NCBI RefSeq assembly: GCF_030816195.1
Contig: NZ_JAUSXS010000001.1
Coordinates: 829,501 to 893,500, forward strand
Direction: 5' to 3'
Length of the DNA stretch: 64,000 nt
From: Pseudomonas sp. W4I3
GTDB lineage: Bacteria; Pseudomonadota; Gammaproteobacteria; Pseudomonadales; Pseudomonadaceae
In this document: piece by piece, positions 1 to 12,400 of the stretch
How positions within the stretch are numbered: position 1 is the stretch's first letter
How the letters are laid out: each line of letters starts with the position of its first letter
The notes under the pieces: model-generated
The model's input: the letters and a program-made list of their open reading frames with translations, nothing else
What the model was told of the DNA's origin: nothing
Databases searched by the model: none
Program-made: the position numbers and the translations under genes

Positions 1-706
1 GATCATCGGCCTGATCAAGCGCACCCAGCGCGTGTTCGGGCGGATCTTCACGGTATCGGGCGTGGTGGTGGCGTTCCGTAAAAAGGCGCTGGACCGCATC
101 GATTACTGGAGCACCGACATGATCACCGAGGACATCGATGTCAGTTGGAAGCTGCAGCTCGACCACTGGGCGATCTTCTACGAGCCGCGCGCGCTGTGCT
201 GGATCCTCATGCCTGAAACCGTCGGTGGCCTGTGGAAACAGCGCCTGCGCTGGGCCCAGGGCGGCGCGGAAGTGCTGTTCAAGAATATCCGCGGCATCTG
301 GCAATGGCGCCATCGCTACCTGTGGCCGCTGCTGTTCGAATACTGCCTGTCCACCGGCTGGGCCTTCACCTTTCTGCTCTCGGTGTTGTTCTGGGGCCTG
401 GGTAAATTCGTGGTGTTGCCCCAGGCGATTACCGTCGACTCCCTGGTGCCACCGGCGTTTACCGGGCTGGTGCTGGCGATGGTGTGCCTGCTGCAGTTCG
501 CGGTGAGCATCCTGATCGACCGGCGTTATGAAAAAGACCTGTGGAAAACCCTGTTCTGGACCGTCTGGTACCCGATGGTGTTCTGGCTGGTGAGCCTGTT
601 CACCACGCTGGTCAGCTTTCCCAAGGTGTTGTTCAACCAGCACCAGAAACGCGCACGCTGGGTCAGCCCGGACCGTGGTATCAAACCTGCCCAAGAGGAG
701 GCGTGA
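1..706 (+). CDS. pgaC: Poly-beta-1,6-N-acetylglucosamine synthase, C-terminal part
   Basis: This is a partial gene; it begins upstream of the window and the open frame runs from base 2. It is the membrane glycosyltransferase (GT2 family) that polymerises UDP-GlcNAc into PNAG at the inner membrane. The visible part holds the TED catalytic-base motif (ITEDIDVSWK), the QxxRW acceptor/product motif (KQRLRWAQGG) and three C-terminal hydrophobic segments around residues 110-130, 145-165 and 175-200 of the visible part. The stop lies 2 bases before the next ATG, which fits a pgaC-pgaD operon. An internal GTG at 32 is in frame but lies inside a conserved block, so it is not taken as the start. The GT2 assignment is firm; the PNAG-specific call rests on the downstream PgaD-like gene. 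Confidence 0.9.
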   Translation, partial: IIGLIKRTQRVFGRIFTVSGVVVAFRKKALDRIDYWSTDMITEDIDVSWKLQLDHWAIFYEPRALCWILMPETVGGLWKQRLRWAQGGAEVLFKNIRGIWQWRHRYLWPLLFEYCLSTGWAFTFLLSVLFWGLGKFVVLPQAITVDSLVPPAFTGLVLAMVCLLQFAVSILIDRRYEKDLWKTLFWTVWYPMVFWLVSLFTTLVSFPKVLFNQHQKRARWVSPDRGIKPAQEEA

Positions 707-708
707 CG

Positions 709-1191
709 ATGAAATTGGTCAGAACCCGCCAGAACCTGGTGATGTGGATCATCGATGTGCTGCTCACGCTGCTGGCTTGGGGCGGCCTGGTCTGGCTGCT
801 GGCCCGGGGCATGAGCGCCATGCTCGAAACCCACGGTGGCCCACGCCTGGAAGCGCCGATCTTCGCCGCGCTCAACACCTTGCAGACTTACCTGTGGATC
901 GCGCTGTTCAACGCTGTGATCCTGATCGCCTGGGCGCGCTACCAGCAACGCAAAGGTCGCAAGTTCGCCCAGCGTCGCGCCGAAGCGAATGCCCTCAGCG
1001 ACCAGCACCTGAGCAAAAGCTTCAACCTCGGCGAGGGCGACCTCGAACAACTGCGCCGCCCCGGCGTGCTGGTGATCCACAACGATGAAGAGGGCGGCGT
1101 GGAAGGCGTGAAGTCCCACGTGTCCCGCGACGTCGAACGCCCCGGCCTGGCCCTGGTGCCCGGCGCTGAAAAAGACAAGGGCATTGGCTAG
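709..1191 (+). CDS. pgaD: PgaD-like PNAG biosynthesis accessory protein
   Basis: A 160-residue protein with two transmembrane helices near the N-terminus (about residues 10-35 and 60-80) and a charged cytoplasmic tail. That is the architecture of PgaD, the small inner-membrane partner that stabilises PgaC and is needed for cyclic-di-GMP-dependent PNAG synthesis. The start ATG is preceded by AAGAGGAGGCG, a strong ribosome binding site, and sits 2 bases after the pgaC stop, so the genes are probably co-translated. The open frame extends further upstream, but that part overlaps pgaC. A REP palindrome follows directly and probably marks the operon end. Confidence 0.85.
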   Translation: MKLVRTRQNLVMWIIDVLLTLLAWGGLVWLLARGMSAMLETHGGPRLEAPIFAALNTLQTYLWIALFNAVILIAWARYQQRKGRKFAQRRAEANALSDQHLSKSFNLGEGDLEQLRRPGVLVIHNDEEGGVEGVKSHVSRDVERPGLALVPGAEKDKGIG

Positions 1192-1216
1192 GCATCTTTA
1201 ATGGTGTGAATACCCA

Positions 1217-1305
1217 ATGTGGGAGGGGGCTTGCTCCCGATAGCGGAGTGTCAGCCACAAATATCTGGCTGATACACTGCCATCGGGGCAAGCCCCCTCC
1301 CACAT
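1217..1305. repeat. REP doublet (REPIN), GGGAGGGGGCTTGC class
   Basis: Two inverted arms, TGTGGGAGGGGGCTTGC and GCAAGCCCCCTCCCACA, are separated by about 55 bases. The same class recurs at 34431-35197 and 38452-38541, each time between genes. Such paired REP sequences are the standard non-autonomous REPIN form in the P. fluorescens group and are mobilised by RAYT transposases. Confidence 0.9.
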
Positions 1306-1672
1306 AGGCCCTTTCAAATTTCAAAAAGTGGTGGTGGTTCAAACCCTGCTGCTGGAATTCCGATAAGTGGGATCCAATTCACAAAACCCTCGCGAACTTT
1401 CCTCCAATCCTCGGTACTAACCCTAACTCGACGACACCTGATGGCCAAATAATGGCGATCATCGCTGATCAGTCGAATCACCATCGAAACAGCCGCCGCC
1501 GGTCGGATTAAACGTCTCAGCAATCCCGCCGGAAGCTGTTCGATGAATATTTATTCTTATTAATCAAAAAGTTAGTCGGATAAACGCGCTCGAACACCCA
1601 ACAGCCCCAGCGTATTGGACGGCTGCAAGTTCGATGTTAGTTTGCCGGCCCTTGATTTTCGACGGATCGAAC
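1306..1672. other. Intergenic region upstream of tpsB with a segment shared with the second CDI locus
   Basis: No convincing gene is present. Bases about 1356-1457 (starting AATTCCGATAAGTGGGATCC) are repeated in diverged form at about 19404-19500, just upstream of the second cdiA. This suggests a copied regulatory region or a toxin-module remnant. The cdiB promoter should lie here, but I could not pick clear -35 and -10 boxes. Confidence 0.6.
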
Positions 1673-3394
1673 ATGCCTCTGTTAATGCCACGGACTCGGT
1701 TTCTTCTATGCACCGTCCTGCTCACTTGCCTGGGCTTGAACACTGCATTTGCTGCCCCCACGCCCGGCGACCAGGACCTGATCCGCGACCGTCAAAACCG
1801 CCTGCTCGAAGAGCAGCAACGGCGCCTGCAGGAACTCCAGGACCTGCCCGGCAAAGCGGCCAAACCCGAAGCCCCGGCCGCGCCCGCTGACACGCGCTGC
1901 TTTCCGATCAAGAACATCGAACTCAAAGGCGCCGACAGCCTGCCGGCCTCCGACCGCGAGCGTCTGCTCAAGCCTTATATCGGCCAGTGCCTGGGCGTGG
2001 CCCAGCTCAACGAACTGCTCAAGGCCATCACCGACTATTACCTCGGCAAAGGCCGCGTCACCAGCCGTGCCTACCTGCCGCAGCAAGACCTTTCCAGCGG
2101 CCACCTGCAAGTGCTGGTGGTGGAAGGCAAGCTCGAAGCCCTGAAAAGCGCCGAGGGCAGCACGGTGACCGAGCGTGAATTGGCCATGGCCTTTCCCGGC
2201 AAGGTCGGCGAAGCGCTGAACCTGCGTGAAATCGAGCAACTGGTGGACCAGCTCAACCGCCTGCCGTCCAAACAGGCGCAGATGGAGCTGACCCCCGGCA
2301 GCCAGGTCGGCGGCAGCGACGTGGTGGTCAAGAACACGCCGCAAAAGCCCTGGCGCGCCAGCCTGTCGCGCAATAACGACGGCCAGAAAAGCACCGGCGA
2401 ACAACAATGGGGCGCCGGCCTTGAGTGGGACAGCCCGCTGGGCCTGGGCGACCAGCTGATGCTGCGCGGCGGTCACGATGCGGTCAGCGACCACCAGAAA
2501 ACCTCGAAAAACACCCTGCTTTACTACAACGTGCCGTGGGGTTGGTGGAACTTCAGTTACACCTACAGCGACAGTGATTACCGCGCGCTCGGCTACACCG
2601 ATACCTTCAAGTTCAAGCAGTCGGGCGATAACGAAAACCATCAGTTGCGCGCCGAGCGCGTGATTCATCGCGACGATGTGAGCAAGACCTCGGTCAACGT
2701 CGGCCTCGCCCACTTGCGCACCAACAACTACGTCAATGACGCTCACCTTGATACCAGCAGCAACCGCCTCAGCGAACTGCAACTGGGCATCAACCACGGC
2801 CGACGCATCGGCAGCGCGTTCGTCAACCTCGACCTGGGCATGCAAAGCGGCATTGGCCTGCTCGACGCCCAGTCGCAGGAAGAGCGTGACTCCCTGGGCC
2901 GCCGCCAGCCGAATTCGCGCTACCGCAAATACACCGCCACCCTCAGCTACCTGCAACCGTTCAGCCTGTGGGGCGAGTCGTTCAGTTTTTCCAGCCTGGC
3001 CACCGGCCAACGCAGCGAAGACATCCTCTTCAGCCCACAACGCATGAGCCTGGGCGGCTCCGCCTCGATACGCGGTTTCAAGGACCAGCAACTGACCGGC
3101 GACAGCGGCGGCTACTGGCGCAACGAAGTGCGCTGGGCGCGCCCGGTGACCCTCGACTGGATGCGCCCGGCCTTCGCCGAATACGGCGCCAGCGTCGGCT
3201 ACGACCAGGGCGTGATCAGCAACGACCGCTACAACGACAACCTGCATGGGCGGGTTTCCAGCAACTCCCTGGAGCTGTTCGCCCGTGGCAAACACGTCAG
3301 CACCAGCGTGACCTTTGCCCATTCGTTAGAAAGACCTGGCGTGATCACCGAGCGCGAAGCGCCGATCTATTTCCGCATGGACTTCTTCCTGTAA
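1673..3394 (+). CDS. CdiB/ShlB/FhaC-type two-partner secretion outer-membrane transporter
   Basis: This TpsB protein translocates the downstream TpsA/CdiA exoprotein across the outer membrane. It has about 573 residues: a signal peptide ending near AFAA (about residues 1-26), a charged Q/R/E-rich N-terminal helix, two POTRA domains (RCFPIKNIELKG and SRAYLPQQDLSSG regions) and a beta-barrel of about 350 residues. The barrel carries the L6-loop motif SIRGFKDQQ and ends in phenylalanine (FRMDFFL), as Omp85-family barrels do. ATG 1673 was chosen because it gives a good signal peptide; ATG 1634 (longer) and 1685 (shorter) are also in frame. It lies 31 bases from cdiA-1. It is the only TpsB gene in the window and may serve both CdiA proteins. 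Confidence 0.92.
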   Translation: MPLLMPRTRFLLCTVLLTCLGLNTAFAAPTPGDQDLIRDRQNRLLEEQQRRLQELQDLPGKAAKPEAPAAPADTRCFPIKNIELKGADSLPASDRERLLKPYIGQCLGVAQLNELLKAITDYYLGKGRVTSRAYLPQQDLSSGHLQVLVVEGKLEALKSAEGSTVTERELAMAFPGKVGEALNLREIEQLVDQLNRLPSKQAQMELTPGSQVGGSDVVVKNTPQKPWRASLSRNNDGQKSTGEQQWGAGLEWDSPLGLGDQLMLRGGHDAVSDHQKTSKNTLLYYNVPWGWWNFSYTYSDSDYRALGYTDTFKFKQSGDNENHQLRAERVIHRDDVSKTSVNVGLAHLRTNNYVNDAHLDTSSNRLSELQLGINHGRRIGSAFVNLDLGMQSGIGLLDAQSQEERDSLGRRQPNSRYRKYTATLSYLQPFSLWGESFSFSSLATGQRSEDILFSPQRMSLGGSASIRGFKDQQLTGDSGGYWRNEVRWARPVTLDWMRPAFAEYGASVGYDQGVISNDRYNDNLHGRVSSNSLELFARGKHVSTSVTFAHSLERPGVITEREAPIYFRMDFFL

Positions 3395-3425
3395 TTCAAC
3401 GCCCCGCTGCAATGAGAACCTGACA

Positions 3426-6400
3426 ATGGATGTCCGCCACTTCGCCTTCCTGGCCCGCCAACCTTCTGCTGCTCTGAAGTCGCGAAACGCGTTCCTCGGT
3501 CTGCCCAAGCGCGGCCTTGCGTTGATCCTCGTCAACGCGCTGTTCTGGCAGCCGCTGCTGGCCCAGGCCGAGGGCATCGTGGTCAGCGCGCCGGGCACCA
3601 CTGTGGGTGCGGCGGGCAATGGCGTGCCGGTGGTGAACATCGCCACGCCCAATGGCGCAGGCTTGTCCCATAACCAGTTCCAGCAGTACAACGTCGGCCC
3701 CAACGGCGTGATCCTCAACAACGCCACCGGTGCGGTGGTAAACACCCAGCTGGGCGGCTACATCGTCGGCAACCCCAACCTCAAGGGCGGCGCGGCGAGC
3801 GTCATCCTCAACGAAGTCAACGGCGGCAGCGCCAGCCAGTTGCGCGGCTACACCGAAGTGGCGGGGCAGTCGGCCAAGGTCATCGTGGCCAACCCCTACG
3901 GGATTACCTGCAGCGGTTGCGGCTTTATCAACACGCCCAACGTGACCCTGACCACCGGCAAACCGGTACTCGACCCGACCGGCCAGCTGAAAAGCTACCA
4001 GGTCGATGGCGGCGCCGTGACCATCGACGGCGAAGGCTTGAACGCCAGCAACGTCGACCGTTTCGACATCATCACCCGCTCGGCCAAGATCAACGCGCAG
4101 ATCAACGCCCGCGAACTCAACGTGATCGCCGGGCGCAACGACGTCGATGCCAAAACGCTCAACGCCACGCCACGCGCCGACGACGGCAGCGCCAAGCCCG
4201 AGCTGGCCATTGACTCCTCGGCCCTGGGCGGCATGTACGCCGGTGCGATCAAACTGGTGGGCACCGAAGCCGGTGTGGGCGTGAAGCTCGATGGCACCCT
4301 GGCGGCCAGCGGCGGGGATATCCAGCTCGACGCCAACGGGCGCTTGAGCATGGCGCAGGCGGCGGCCACCGGGAACGTCAAGGTCACGGCGCAGAATGTC
4401 GACCTCACTGACAAGGTCTACGCCGGACAAGCGCTGGACGTGCAAACCCAAGGCGATCTCATCAATCGCAAAAGCCTCGCCGCACGTGACCGCATCGCGC
4501 TGTCCAGCGGCGGCACGCTGACCAACAGCGACATCATCGAAGCCGGCGTCAACCCCGATAACACCCGCAACGCGGCGGGTGATGTGAGCCTGCGCGCCAA
4601 GACCCTCAACAACACCGGCACCAGCGTCATCGCCAGCCGTGCGTTGGCCGTTGATGCCCAAACCGTGAACAACCAGGGCGGCACCCTCAGCGCGCGGCAA
4701 CGCACCAGCGTCACGGCGGCTGCGCTCGATAACCGCAACAACGGGCGGGTCCTCAGCAGCGCCGCGCTGGATATCAGCGCCAGCGATCTGCAGAACGGCC
4801 AGGGCGGATTGGTCACCAGCAATGGGCCACTGACCGCCAATCTGGGCGCTGCGCACAATACCGGCGGCGAAATCTCCAGCCTGGACACGGCCACGCTGAC
4901 GGTGACCACCCTGGACAACGTCGCAGGCCTGGTCACCGCCGGCAAGGCGTTGAGCCTCAACGCTGGCACGCTCGACAACCAGAACGGGCTAGTCACCAGC
5001 CAGGGCGTTCTTCACCTCACCGGTAATCGCCTGGACAACCGCCAGAAAGGCCTGGTCGCCAGCACTGGCGGCGTGCAGCTTGACGTCGCCAACATCGACA
5101 ATCGCAACGGCGAGCTCTCCAGCCGTGCGGGTGTGGCGGTGAACGGCACGCAATTGGATAACAGCGATGGCGGCCTGGTGGTGGCCGCCAGCGGCTTGAA
5201 CCTGAACGTCGATCAATTGCTCAACCGCAACCAGGGCCTGATCAGCAGCGAAGGACTGCTCACCGTGACCACGGGTACCCTGGTCAACCGTGGTGGCACG
5301 CTCTCAAGCGCTGGCCCGCTGAGCATCGGCGCCCGTGACGCGGTGAACAACCAGGGCGGGCGTCTGGTGACCGACGGCACCCTGACCCTTGAACTCAATC
5401 GTGGCCAGCTCAACAACCAGGGCGGGCTGATCAACGGCCCGCTGTTGGTGCTCAACAACCTCAAGGATGTCAATAACCAGGGCGGCGAGATTTCCAGCAG
5501 CCAGGCATTCACGCTCACCGCCGACAACCTCGACAACAGCGACGGTAAAGTGCTCGGCAATACTGCCCTGACCCTGCGCATCGGCCAGGCCCTGACGAAC
5601 GTCAAGGGCATGATTGCCGCCGCTGCGGTGGATGCACGCGCCGCCAGCTTGGACAACAGCGGCGGAACCCTCACCAGCCGTGGCGATACCGTGCTCAACG
5701 TGAGCGGCCCATTGACCAACCAGGCCAGGGGCCTGATCAACGCGGCCAACCTGCTGAGCATCAATACCGCGAGCCTGGATAACCAGGGCGGCTCTTTGCT
5801 CGGCAGCGCCATTGCCGTGGACTTCGGCAGTGCTTCCGGCGACCTGAACAACACCGGTGGCCTGATCACCACCGCCGGCAACTTGAGCATCAATCACCTG
5901 CGCGACTTGAATAACCAGGGCGGCGAACTCTCCAGCGCGCAGACCCTGAACCTCAGCGGACGCACCCTCGACAACAGCGCAGGCAAGCTGATCAGCAATA
6001 ACCTGCTGGTGCTCAACGCCGACACGCTGATCAACCAAAACGGGCTGATGTCCGGCTGGCAAGGCCTGAGCGCCACTGCCGCAAGCCTGGACAACCGCAA
6101 CAGCGGCACCCTGTCGAGCCGTTACGGCGACCTCAATGCCACGCTCACCGGCCGCCTGCTCAACAGCGGCGCGGGTGCGCTGGTCAGCCAGAAGGCGCTG
6201 ACGGTCAGCGCCGCCGAGCTGGATAACAGCGACAAGGGCGTTCTTTCCAGCGCTACCGAACAAAACCTCAAGGTCACCGGCCTGCTGAATAACGCCAATG
6301 GCGGCACCATCGACAGCGGCACGGCCCTGGACCTGACCGCGCAGAACCTGGACAACAGCGCCGGCAGCATCAGCGGCGGCACCGACACCCGCCTGGACCT

Positions 6401-9400
6401 GCTGGCGACCCTGACCAATACCAACGGCAAATTGGCCAGTGGCGGCCCGTTGCTGATCAGCCGTGCCACGCAGATCGACAACCAGGGCGGCCAGATCGCC
6501 AGCCAAGGCCTGTTGACGCTGCTGACCGGCGGCTTGGATAACCGTAATCGCGGCACGCTGGCGGCTAACGAGCGCATGAGTATCACGGCCAGCGGTCTGG
6601 TACAGAACGGTAACGACGGCTTGATCTACAGCCAGAACGCGGACCTCCAGCTCAACGCCGATCGTCTCGACAATGCCAAAGGCTCGCTGCAAAGCCAGGG
6701 CGGGCTGACGCTCGATGTGGTCAATGCTGTCGATAACCAGAGCGGCAAACTGATCGCCCAGACCGGCGACCTGAATATCAAAGCCGCCAGCCTGGACAAC
6801 CGTGGCGGTACCCTCGCCAGTCTCAAGGCCTTGCTGCAAACCCGAGTCGTCGGCGTGCTGCGCAACGGCTACGACCTCAACAACAACCGCCAGGGCGGCG
6901 TGATGCAGGGCCAGACCCTGGACCTGCAGGCCGGTGGCGTCGATAACTATGGCGGACGCATCTCCGCCCAGGGCAGCGACGGCCTTGTGACCACCGGCAA
7001 TTTCGACAACCGCAACGGCGGGCTCTATGCCAAAGGCCTGATGCGCGTGGTCGGCCACGATTTCGATAACAGCGGCGACAACGATGGCCAAATAGCTGCC
7101 CGGCAAATCGACCTGGACCTCAGCGGCGCGTTGAACAACCGCCTGGGCATCATCGAAAGCGAATCCACCCTCAAGGTCCGCGCCGCCAGCCTGGACAACC
7201 AGACCGGACGCCTGCGTGCCCTCGGGCCCGACGGCACGACTGAGTTCGCCATCGGTGGCGTGTTCGACAACCGCAACGGCGTGCTGGAAACCGCCAACAC
7301 CAACCTGACACTGGACGCCGGCAGCCTGCAAAACCTTGGCGGTAGTGTGCTGCACGTGGGCACCGGCAACTTCGGCATTGCCCCCGCCAACCTCAATGAC
7401 GTCGGCGGCAGCCTGGTGACGCGGGGCGACCTGACGATCACCCAGGACAACTGGACCAACAGCAGCGTGATCCAGGCCGGACAACTGACGGTCAACGTCA
7501 ACACGCTCGACCAGACAACAACCGGCCAATTGCTCGGCGCCCGACGCTTTATCGGCAGCGGCGGCAACTGGTCCACCAACGGCCTGATCGCCAGCGACGG
7601 CGACCTTGACCTGACCTTGAGCGGCGCGTTGAACAGCAGCGGGCGCATCAGCAGCCTGGGCAAGTTGAACTTCACCGCCGCCCAGGCGAACTTGAGCGAC
7701 GTCGCCAGCATCGCCGGCGGTGGCGTGACCCGCGCAACCCTCAGCGGCACCCTGAACAACCACGGCCGCCTGACCTCGGCCACTGACCTGCTGATCAACG
7801 CGGGCGCGCTCAACAACTACGCCACGCTCGGCAGCGGGCAAGCGCTCACGGTCACCACCGGCGCATTGCTCAACGACCACGGCCTGATCTTCAGCGGCGC
7901 TGACATGAGCCTGCGTGTGGCGTCGCTGAACAACAGCTACGGCGACGTCTACAGCATGGGCAACCTGAGCGTCGATCGTGACGGCAAGGGTGGGTTGGCT
8001 GACAGCATTATCAACAGCTCTTCGAGCATGCAGAGTGATGGTGACCTGACCCTCACCGCCGCTACGATCAAGAATGAACGTGCGGTACTGACCGTCAACG
8101 ACGCGGGTGTCTACACCGCCTCGGCCACCGAGGGCGCGTGCATCGAGTACGTTAACGCCGGTGACTGCAAAGCAGGCGGCACCCCGCGCAACTACGTGTG
8201 GGAGTTGCTGACCCGCGACAAGCTGGAAGTGACCGCCGCCAGTGCCGGTTCGAGTATCACCGCCGGCGGCAACATGACCCTGGCGGGCGGCGACCTGCTC
8301 AACAGCAGTAGCTCGATTGCGGCCGGCGGTAACTTCACCGCGCGCCTGAACAACCTGGTCAACACCGGCATCGAAACCGGCGAGACCGAGACCTATCGTC
8401 TTTTCACTTCAGAGCGCACCAAGCACCCTGGACGCTGGTTCGATGCAGCCGCCGCACTTACCAACAAATATTGGTACAAAAGCGCCGGTTACAACCCCAA
8501 TGACCTCGGCGGCCTTGAGGCCACCGTGGCCAACTTCGTCGGCATCATGGAGAGCGAACGCACCCAGTTCGGCAAAGTCACCAAAATCGCCAGCGATGAT
8601 CAGCGTTACGCCGCCGTGATTCAGGCTGGCGGCGCGGTGGACGTCAAGGCGCAAGCCGGTATCGACAACAGCGTGGTGCGCCTGGGCTACAACTACATCG
8701 GTGCGGGCGCCAAAACCACCACCGGCGCTACCGGTGCCAGTGGCGCAGCCGGTTACTCGACCCGCATCACCCTCAACCAGCAATTGCCTCCTGATCTGGC
8801 CCAGCAGCAGATCAACCCGCTGAGCTTGCCCGGCTTCACCCTGCCCAGCGGGCAGGGCGGCCTGTTCCGCCTCAGTGGCGAAGGCAGCAGCGCGCCAGCC
8901 AGCACCGGCCCGCAAGGCTGGACGCTGGGCGGCGGTGGCGTAGACCGAGCACCGGTTACCGGGCCGGTCGTACCCGGCACCGGCTCCTCGGCCGACGGTG
9001 TCGTCATCAATCGGGTGCAAGGCCTGCCGGACAGCCAGTTCGTCTCCAACCCACAGAAATACCTGATCGAAACCAACCCGCAGCTGACCAACCTCAGCCA
9101 GTTCCTCAGTTCCGATTACCTGCTGTCCAAGATCGGCTACGACCCCGACCAGGCGCAAAAACGCCTGGGTGACGGCCTCTATGAACAACGCCTGATCCAG
9201 CAAGCGGTCATTGCCCGCACCGGCCAGCGCTTCATCGACGGCCAAACCAGTGACACGGCGATGTTCAAGTACCTGATGGACAACGCCATCGGCAGCCGTC
9301 AGGCGCTCAACCTGTCGGTCGGTGTAAGCCTCACCGCCGAACAAGTCGCGGCCCTGACCCACGATATCGTGTGGATGGAAAACGCCACCGTCGCCGGCCA

Positions 9401-12400
9401 GCAAGTGCTGGTGCCCGTGCTCTACCTGGCCCAGGCCAACAACCGCCTGGCGCCCAATGGCGCGTTGATCACCGGCAACGACCTGAGCTTGGTAAGCGGC
9501 GCAGACCTCAACAACGTCGGCACCCTGCGCGCCACCAACAACCTCGCGGCCAGCGCCGGACGCAACATGGTCAACAGCGGCCTGATCCAAGCCGGCAACC
9601 GCCTCGACCTCCTCGCCGGCAACAGCCTGACCAACCGCGCCGGCGGCATCATTGCCGGACGCGATGTCAGCGTGGGCGCGATCAGCGGCGATGTGCTCAA
9701 TGAGCGCACCGTCACCAGCCACCAGAGCAGCAGCGGCTACCGCACCGAACGCACCGACTTCGTCGACAACGCCGCGCGCATCGAAGCCGCCAACACCCTG
9801 GCCCTGCAAGCCGGTCGCGACGTCAACAGCACCGGCGGTGTGCTCAAGAGCGGCGCCGACACCCGCATCCAAGCCGGGCGCGACGTGAACCTGGCCACCG
9901 CCGAACAGCGTAACGCCAATGTCGTCAGCACCTACTCACGCAACAGCAGCGTGACGCAGTACGGCACCGTGATAGAAGCGGGGCGGGACTTCCAGATTGT
10001 GGCGGCACGGGATATCAGTGCCATCGGCAGCCAGTTGAATGCAACGCGTGATCTGGCGATGGTGGCCAAAGGCAATTTGAACCTGGCTTCGGCGGCGAAT
10101 GAACAGCATTCGGCGTTTAATTCCAAGAAGGTCACCAGTCAAGAAGATCACGTTCAGCAGGCCGGCACCTCACTGGTGGCCGGTGAAAACCTCTCCTTGA
10201 GCGCAGGCAACGACCTCGCCGTCAGCGCGAGCCGCGCAAGTGCGGGCAAGGAAGCCTACCTCTATGCAGGCAACGATCTGACGCTGAATGCCGCGCAGAA
10301 CAGCGACTACAGCTATTACCGCAAGACCAAAACCAGCAATGGGTTGCTGTCCAGCAGCCAGAAAACGCGCATCGACAGCACTAACCAGATTTCCCAGCAG
10401 GGCTCCTCCATCAGTGCCGACACGGTGGTCGTGCGTGCCGGTCGAGACATTGGCACAAGCGCCAGTGACGTGGTGTCTACCAACGCCACCAGCCTGATTG
10501 CCGGGCGTAATGTGGTGATCGACGGAGCGACGGAAACCTTCGAGCAAAGCCATTCGTCCTCGACCAAAAAGTCGGGTTTGCTCAGCAGCGGCGGCATCGG
10601 CGTCACCCTGGGCTCAAGCAGCAATAAGAACACCTTTACCAGCAGCACCGAGACCACCCGGGCCAGCAATATCGGTAGTGTGCAGGGCAGCGTAAATGTT
10701 CAGGCGGGTAAAGACCTGACCATTCGCGGCTCTGATGTGGTTGCCGGTAAGGACATCAGCCTGATTGGGCAAAATGTCAGCGTCCTGGCTTCTGAGAACA
10801 ACAACCGCAGCGAGCAGACCTCCAAGAGCAAATCCAGTGGTTTGACCCTGGCGTTATCCGGCACCGTGGGTGGCGCAGTGGACGCCGCTTACCAGACCGC
10901 CAAGCAGGCCAAGAACGAGGACGACAGCCGCCTCTCCGCGCTGCAAGGTGTCAAAGCAGGGTTGACCGGCGTACAGGCCTGGCAAGCGGCGCGGCAGGAT
11001 GGCGGGATGACCGGCGACAACGCTGCCCAGTTTGTCGGTATCAGCATCTCTTTGGGCTCGCAAAAGTCCGAATCCAAACAGACGCAGGAGCAAACCTTAA
11101 GCCAGGGCAGCAGCCTGACGGCCGGCAATAACCTCACCATCGTGGCGCAGGGGAATGGCACGCCGGGTGACGCGGGTGATATCCGCGTTCAAGGCAGCAA
11201 GCTCCAGGCCACCAATGAAATGAGGCTAGCTGCGGAGCGCGATATTCGCCTTGAGGCTGCGGCCAACAATCAAAAGCTCGATGGAAAAAACAACAGCAGC
11301 GGTGGAGCGGTTGGCATCAGCCTGGGCGTTGGCTCCGAAGGCGGTGGCCTGAGCATTTTCGCCAATGCGAACAAGGGCACCGGCAACGAGAAGGGCACCG
11401 GCACCACCTGGACGGAGACAACGCTGGATGCGGGCAAACAGGTCAGCCTGATCAGCGGGCGGGACACTGCCCTCAAGGGTGCGCAAGTCAGCGCAGACAA
11501 AATCACTGCCACCGTTGGTCGTGACCTCACGCTGCAAAGTCTGCAGGACACCGATAACTACAAGTCCAAACAGACGGATGTCAGCGGGGGCATCAGCTTC
11601 GCCATCATCGGCACGGGTGGCAGCGCAAACCTGAGCATCAGCAAAAGCAAGATCGACTCTAAATACCAGAGCGTGCAGGAGCAAACCGGCCTGTTCGGCG
11701 GCAAGGGCGGCTACCAGATCGATGTGGGCAACCATACGCAACTTGATGGCAGCGTGATCGCCAGCACGGCTACGCCGGACAAAAACCGCTTGAACACCGG
11801 CACCCTTGGCTGGAGCGTTCTAAAGAACAAGGCTGACTACACAAGCCAGTTGCAGAGCGCCAGCGTCGGCAGTGGCAGCGATGGCACCAACGCATTCATC
11901 AGCAACATGCCCACCGGCAGTTTGATCGCATTCAATCATGGCGACAGCGACAGCGGCAACACGTCCTCGGCCATTTCCAATGGCACCCTCAACATCCGCG
12001 ACCCTGCCAAACAGCAGCAGGACGTCGCGACGCTGAGCCACGATGTTGAACACGCCAACGGCGCCATCAGCCCCATCTTCGATAAGGAGAAAGAGCAGAA
12101 GCGGCTGCGGCAGGTGCAGTTGATTGCGGATATTGGTGCTCAAACCGTCGACATCGTGCACACACAGGGCGAGCTCAACGCCAAAGAGGCGGGTCGCAAG
12201 GAACTGATCGACAAAGGTGTTGATAAGCCGACGAAGGAGCAGATCGCGGCCAGCGATGCCTACAAAAAGGTCATGGCTGACTACGGCGTGGGTGGTGACT
12301 ACCCGCGCGTGGCTCAGGCGGTGACAGCGGCATTGCAAGGGCTGGTTGGGGGCGATATCGGTTCAGCCGTTGCAGGCGCATCGGCGCCGTATCTGGCGCA

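Noticed and set aside
1706..3322. Long minus-strand open frame (538 codons) opposite tpsB
   Set aside because: Shadow of a high-GC gene; Ala/Val/Gly-rich text with no domain and no ribosome binding site.
5304..7880. 858-codon minus-strand frame opposite cdiA-1
   Set aside because: Mirror of the LDNxxG repeats; its own repeats follow the plus-strand codon pattern.
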